A stretch of 23,406 nucleotides of DNA from Rusavskia elegans (Eukaryota > Ascomycota > Lecanoromycetes > Teloschistales > Teloschistaceae). Numbering within the stretch: position 1 is the stretch's first letter; every line of letters begins with the position of its first letter. Location: assembly GCA_011316305.1 (NCBI GenBank), contig SAUG01000105.1, forward strand, positions 1 to 23,406. Reading direction: 5' to 3'. A program made the position numbers and the translations under genes. Below are positions 22,320 to 23,406 of this stretch, one piece after another. Under the pieces are notes generated by a model. That model did no database searches, had not been told where the DNA came from, and saw only the letters and a list, made by a program, of their open reading frames with translations.

Positions 22320-22640
22320 TTCGCTTTAGAAATAAAATCTATTAAATATCTACGCGTTATTCGCGTCTATTAGTATATTACTCGGCTATTATTAATATAT
22401 AAATATTCTTTATTTTCTATTTTATTTTTTTTCTTTTTATATATTATATTTAGTACTACCTGCTCGTATATTTCTATTTCTTTTTTAATTATAATCTTAT
22501 TAGTACGTTCTTCTACTCTTTAATATAGTTCTAAAATTACGATCTACTCTATAATATTAGATATAAGCTATATTTTATAGCTTCCGAGTACTCGAATTAC
22601 TATATTTAATACTAATTCTACCGCGGCTTTCGGTTAATTT
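22320..22640 (-). pseudogene. Ghost reading frame between inverted repeats
   Basis: The minus-strand frame reads AAVELVLNIVIRVLGSY, then RVEERTNKIIIKKEIEIYEQ and LNIIYKKKKNKIENKEYLY with few TAG/TAA stops. It is highly basic and helical. It fills the space between the two opposed repeat pairs. No family is recognised; a DNA-binding segment of a small transposon would fit but is not shown. Confidence 0.25.
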
Positions 22641-22662
22641 ACTTTAATTTAGTCGTAGTAAG

Positions 22663-22724
22663 TTATTATCCTAGAATTACGTCTAGCCCTTATTATTTAT
22701 TATCCTAGAATTACGTCTAGCCCT
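22663..22724 (+). repeat. 28-bp direct pair (orientation A)
   Basis: Units at 22663-22690 and 22697-22724 are identical: TTATTATCCTAGAATTACGT followed by CTAGCCCT, with a 34-bp period. They are the reverse complement of the 22149-22229 units apart from transition differences. Confidence 0.85.
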
Positions 22725-22920
22725 AATTATATTAATTTATTCCGACGGTCTATATTTCCGACCTTTAAAACTATATAGTCTTTCTCCTTTTTCTAGATAT
22801 AGTTATTTTATAGTTTCTAAAATACCTTTTTTAAAGTATCTAGCTCGTACTAGAACGTAGTCCTAGGTCTATATAGTACTATTAAAGGAAAAAAAAAGAA
22901 TATAGACTATATAAGCTAGG

Positions 22921-23340
22921 CTATTAATATCTACTAGATCTAGGAAAACTGCTATTCTAAATCTATTAGTAGATATAAACCTAGTTTTAGCCGGACTACT
23001 ACTATCTAAAAATCTACTATAGTTCCTCGATAGTATTTAGATTATTTCTTTTAAAGAAGGCGGACTAGATTTTATAGGCAGCGATATTTTACTATATAGA
23101 TATCTCGGCCTCGCTAATACTAGCGAACTAAGAGAGCTTTATAGCTATTAAAGCGTATTACTAGATAGACTTACTATTATCGTTAAAAAAAGATACTAGA
23201 AAGAGTAAATAGAGAAGAAGCTAGTAAAGACGTAGATTAAAGTTAATAAACTATTTAGCTATATTTTCTAATAGAACGAAATCGATATTAGCAGTTTTAA
23301 TCCTACTTCCTATATATAGCTATTACCTTTCGAAAAAAGT
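22921..23340 (+). pseudogene. Ghost reading frame next to the telomere, possible P-loop
   Basis: In the plus frame starting at 22921 the text is LLISTRSRKTAILNLLV, later SFKEGGLDFIGSD and ANTSELRELYSY. T-R-S-R-K-T would be T-G-S-G-K-T, a Walker A loop, if the two AGA/AGG codons were GGA/GGG; both lie after T (ACT-AGA, TCT-AGG), the exact TpG-to-TpA context of RIP. It could be the start of a helicase or NTPase, but no second motif was found and other frames are not excluded. The telomere cuts it off. Confidence 0.25.
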
Positions 23341-23342
23341 AC

Positions 23343-23406
23343 TTAGGGTTAGGGTTAGGGTTAGGGTTAGGGTTAGGGTTAGGGTTAGGGTTAGGGTTAG
23401 GGTTAG
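23343..23406 (+). repeat. Telomere, (TTAGGG)n
   Basis: Ten perfect TTAGGG units plus TTAG run to the window end without variation. The G-rich strand reads 5' to 3' toward the end, as at a right-hand chromosome terminus. The array starts directly after AAAAAAGTAC with no degenerate repeats before it. The window probably stops inside the array. Confidence 0.98.

Larger units (their letters stand above)
10135..23342. other. Saturated RIP-mutated, AT-rich subtelomeric block
   Basis: For about 13.2 kb CpA and TpG are nearly absent on both strands and TpA is abundant, while CpG and other GC dinucleotides survive. That is the product of RIP (CpA to TpA), not of general AT drift or CpG deamination. 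I find only one ATG/CAT in the block by eye, within the patch at 16190-16340, and TGA is correspondingly missing. The last clear CpA/TpG cluster on the left is at about 10,098-10,130. All coding traces inside are ghosts full of TAG and TAA. By what is known of such blocks it is probably H3K9-methylated heterochromatin. Confidence 0.92.

Noticed and set aside
19981..23340. Telomere-linked RecQ-type helicase
   Set aside because: The expected chain of helicase motifs could not be read in any frame; only one doubtful P-loop was found near the end.
10135..23342. Mitochondrial or other naturally AT-rich origin of the block
   Set aside because: CpG is retained while CpA/TpG are missing, nuclear retroelement domains with transition-mutated residues are present, and it is contiguous with a nuclear telomere.
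1..23406. CRISPR array, tRNA or rRNA genes
   Set aside because: No regularly spaced repeat-spacer units, tRNA-like cloverleaf arms or rRNA-conserved stretches were noticed; a covariance-model scan was not possible.

Overview
This window is the right-hand end of a chromosome from a filamentous ascomycete (Pezizomycotina). Three things support this: it ends in a perfect TTAGGG array with the G-rich strand running outward, genes in the left part carry introns of about 50-85 bp with fungal splice and branch signals, and about 13 kb next to the telomere carries the signature of repeat-induced point mutation (RIP). The species cannot be told from the sequence.

Layout. 1-9,700 is ordinary-composition fungal DNA, thinly populated with genes, several of them damaged. 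It holds a partial reading frame at the left edge (gag-like, weak); a secreted seven-bladed lactonase/carboxymuconate-cyclase-like gene (minus strand, 613-1972), complete in splicing but with one in-frame TAG; a RING-like remnant (3161-3539); a decayed or multi-exon secreted-protein candidate (minus, 4083-4767); a small unknown two-exon gene (minus, 5361-5789); and the best gene of the window, a six-exon, 955-residue Clr5-domain/ankyrin-repeat protein (6459-9587, plus), which is intact under the splice model given here. From 9836 a short gene resembling a small fungal subtelomeric family breaks down in stop codons and a frameshift, exactly where composition starts to change.

From about 10,135 to 23,342 the DNA is AT-rich and almost without CpA and TpG, while CpG persists. 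This is saturated RIP. Since ATG and TGA both need TpG, there are almost no start codons and no TGA stops, which is why no open reading frame appears. Translating through TAG/TAA still reveals a Ty3/Gypsy chromovirus on the minus strand (about 11,090-16,345) with gag zinc knuckle, protease, reverse transcriptase, RNase H, integrase and chromodomain in the usual order, and with active-site residues changed by G-to-A or C-to-T. Further out a long plus-strand ghost reading frame (about 18.2-21.8 kb) and shorter fragments belong to unidentified elements, with small tandem and inverted repeats at 21.8-22.7 kb. The telomere array begins abruptly at 23,343, directly on RIP-mutated DNA.

The genes do not form an evident pathway. 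The picture is a typical fungal chromosome end: a RIP-silenced transposon block, a boundary where mutation has touched a small gene, and a rapidly evolving ankyrin gene just inside it.
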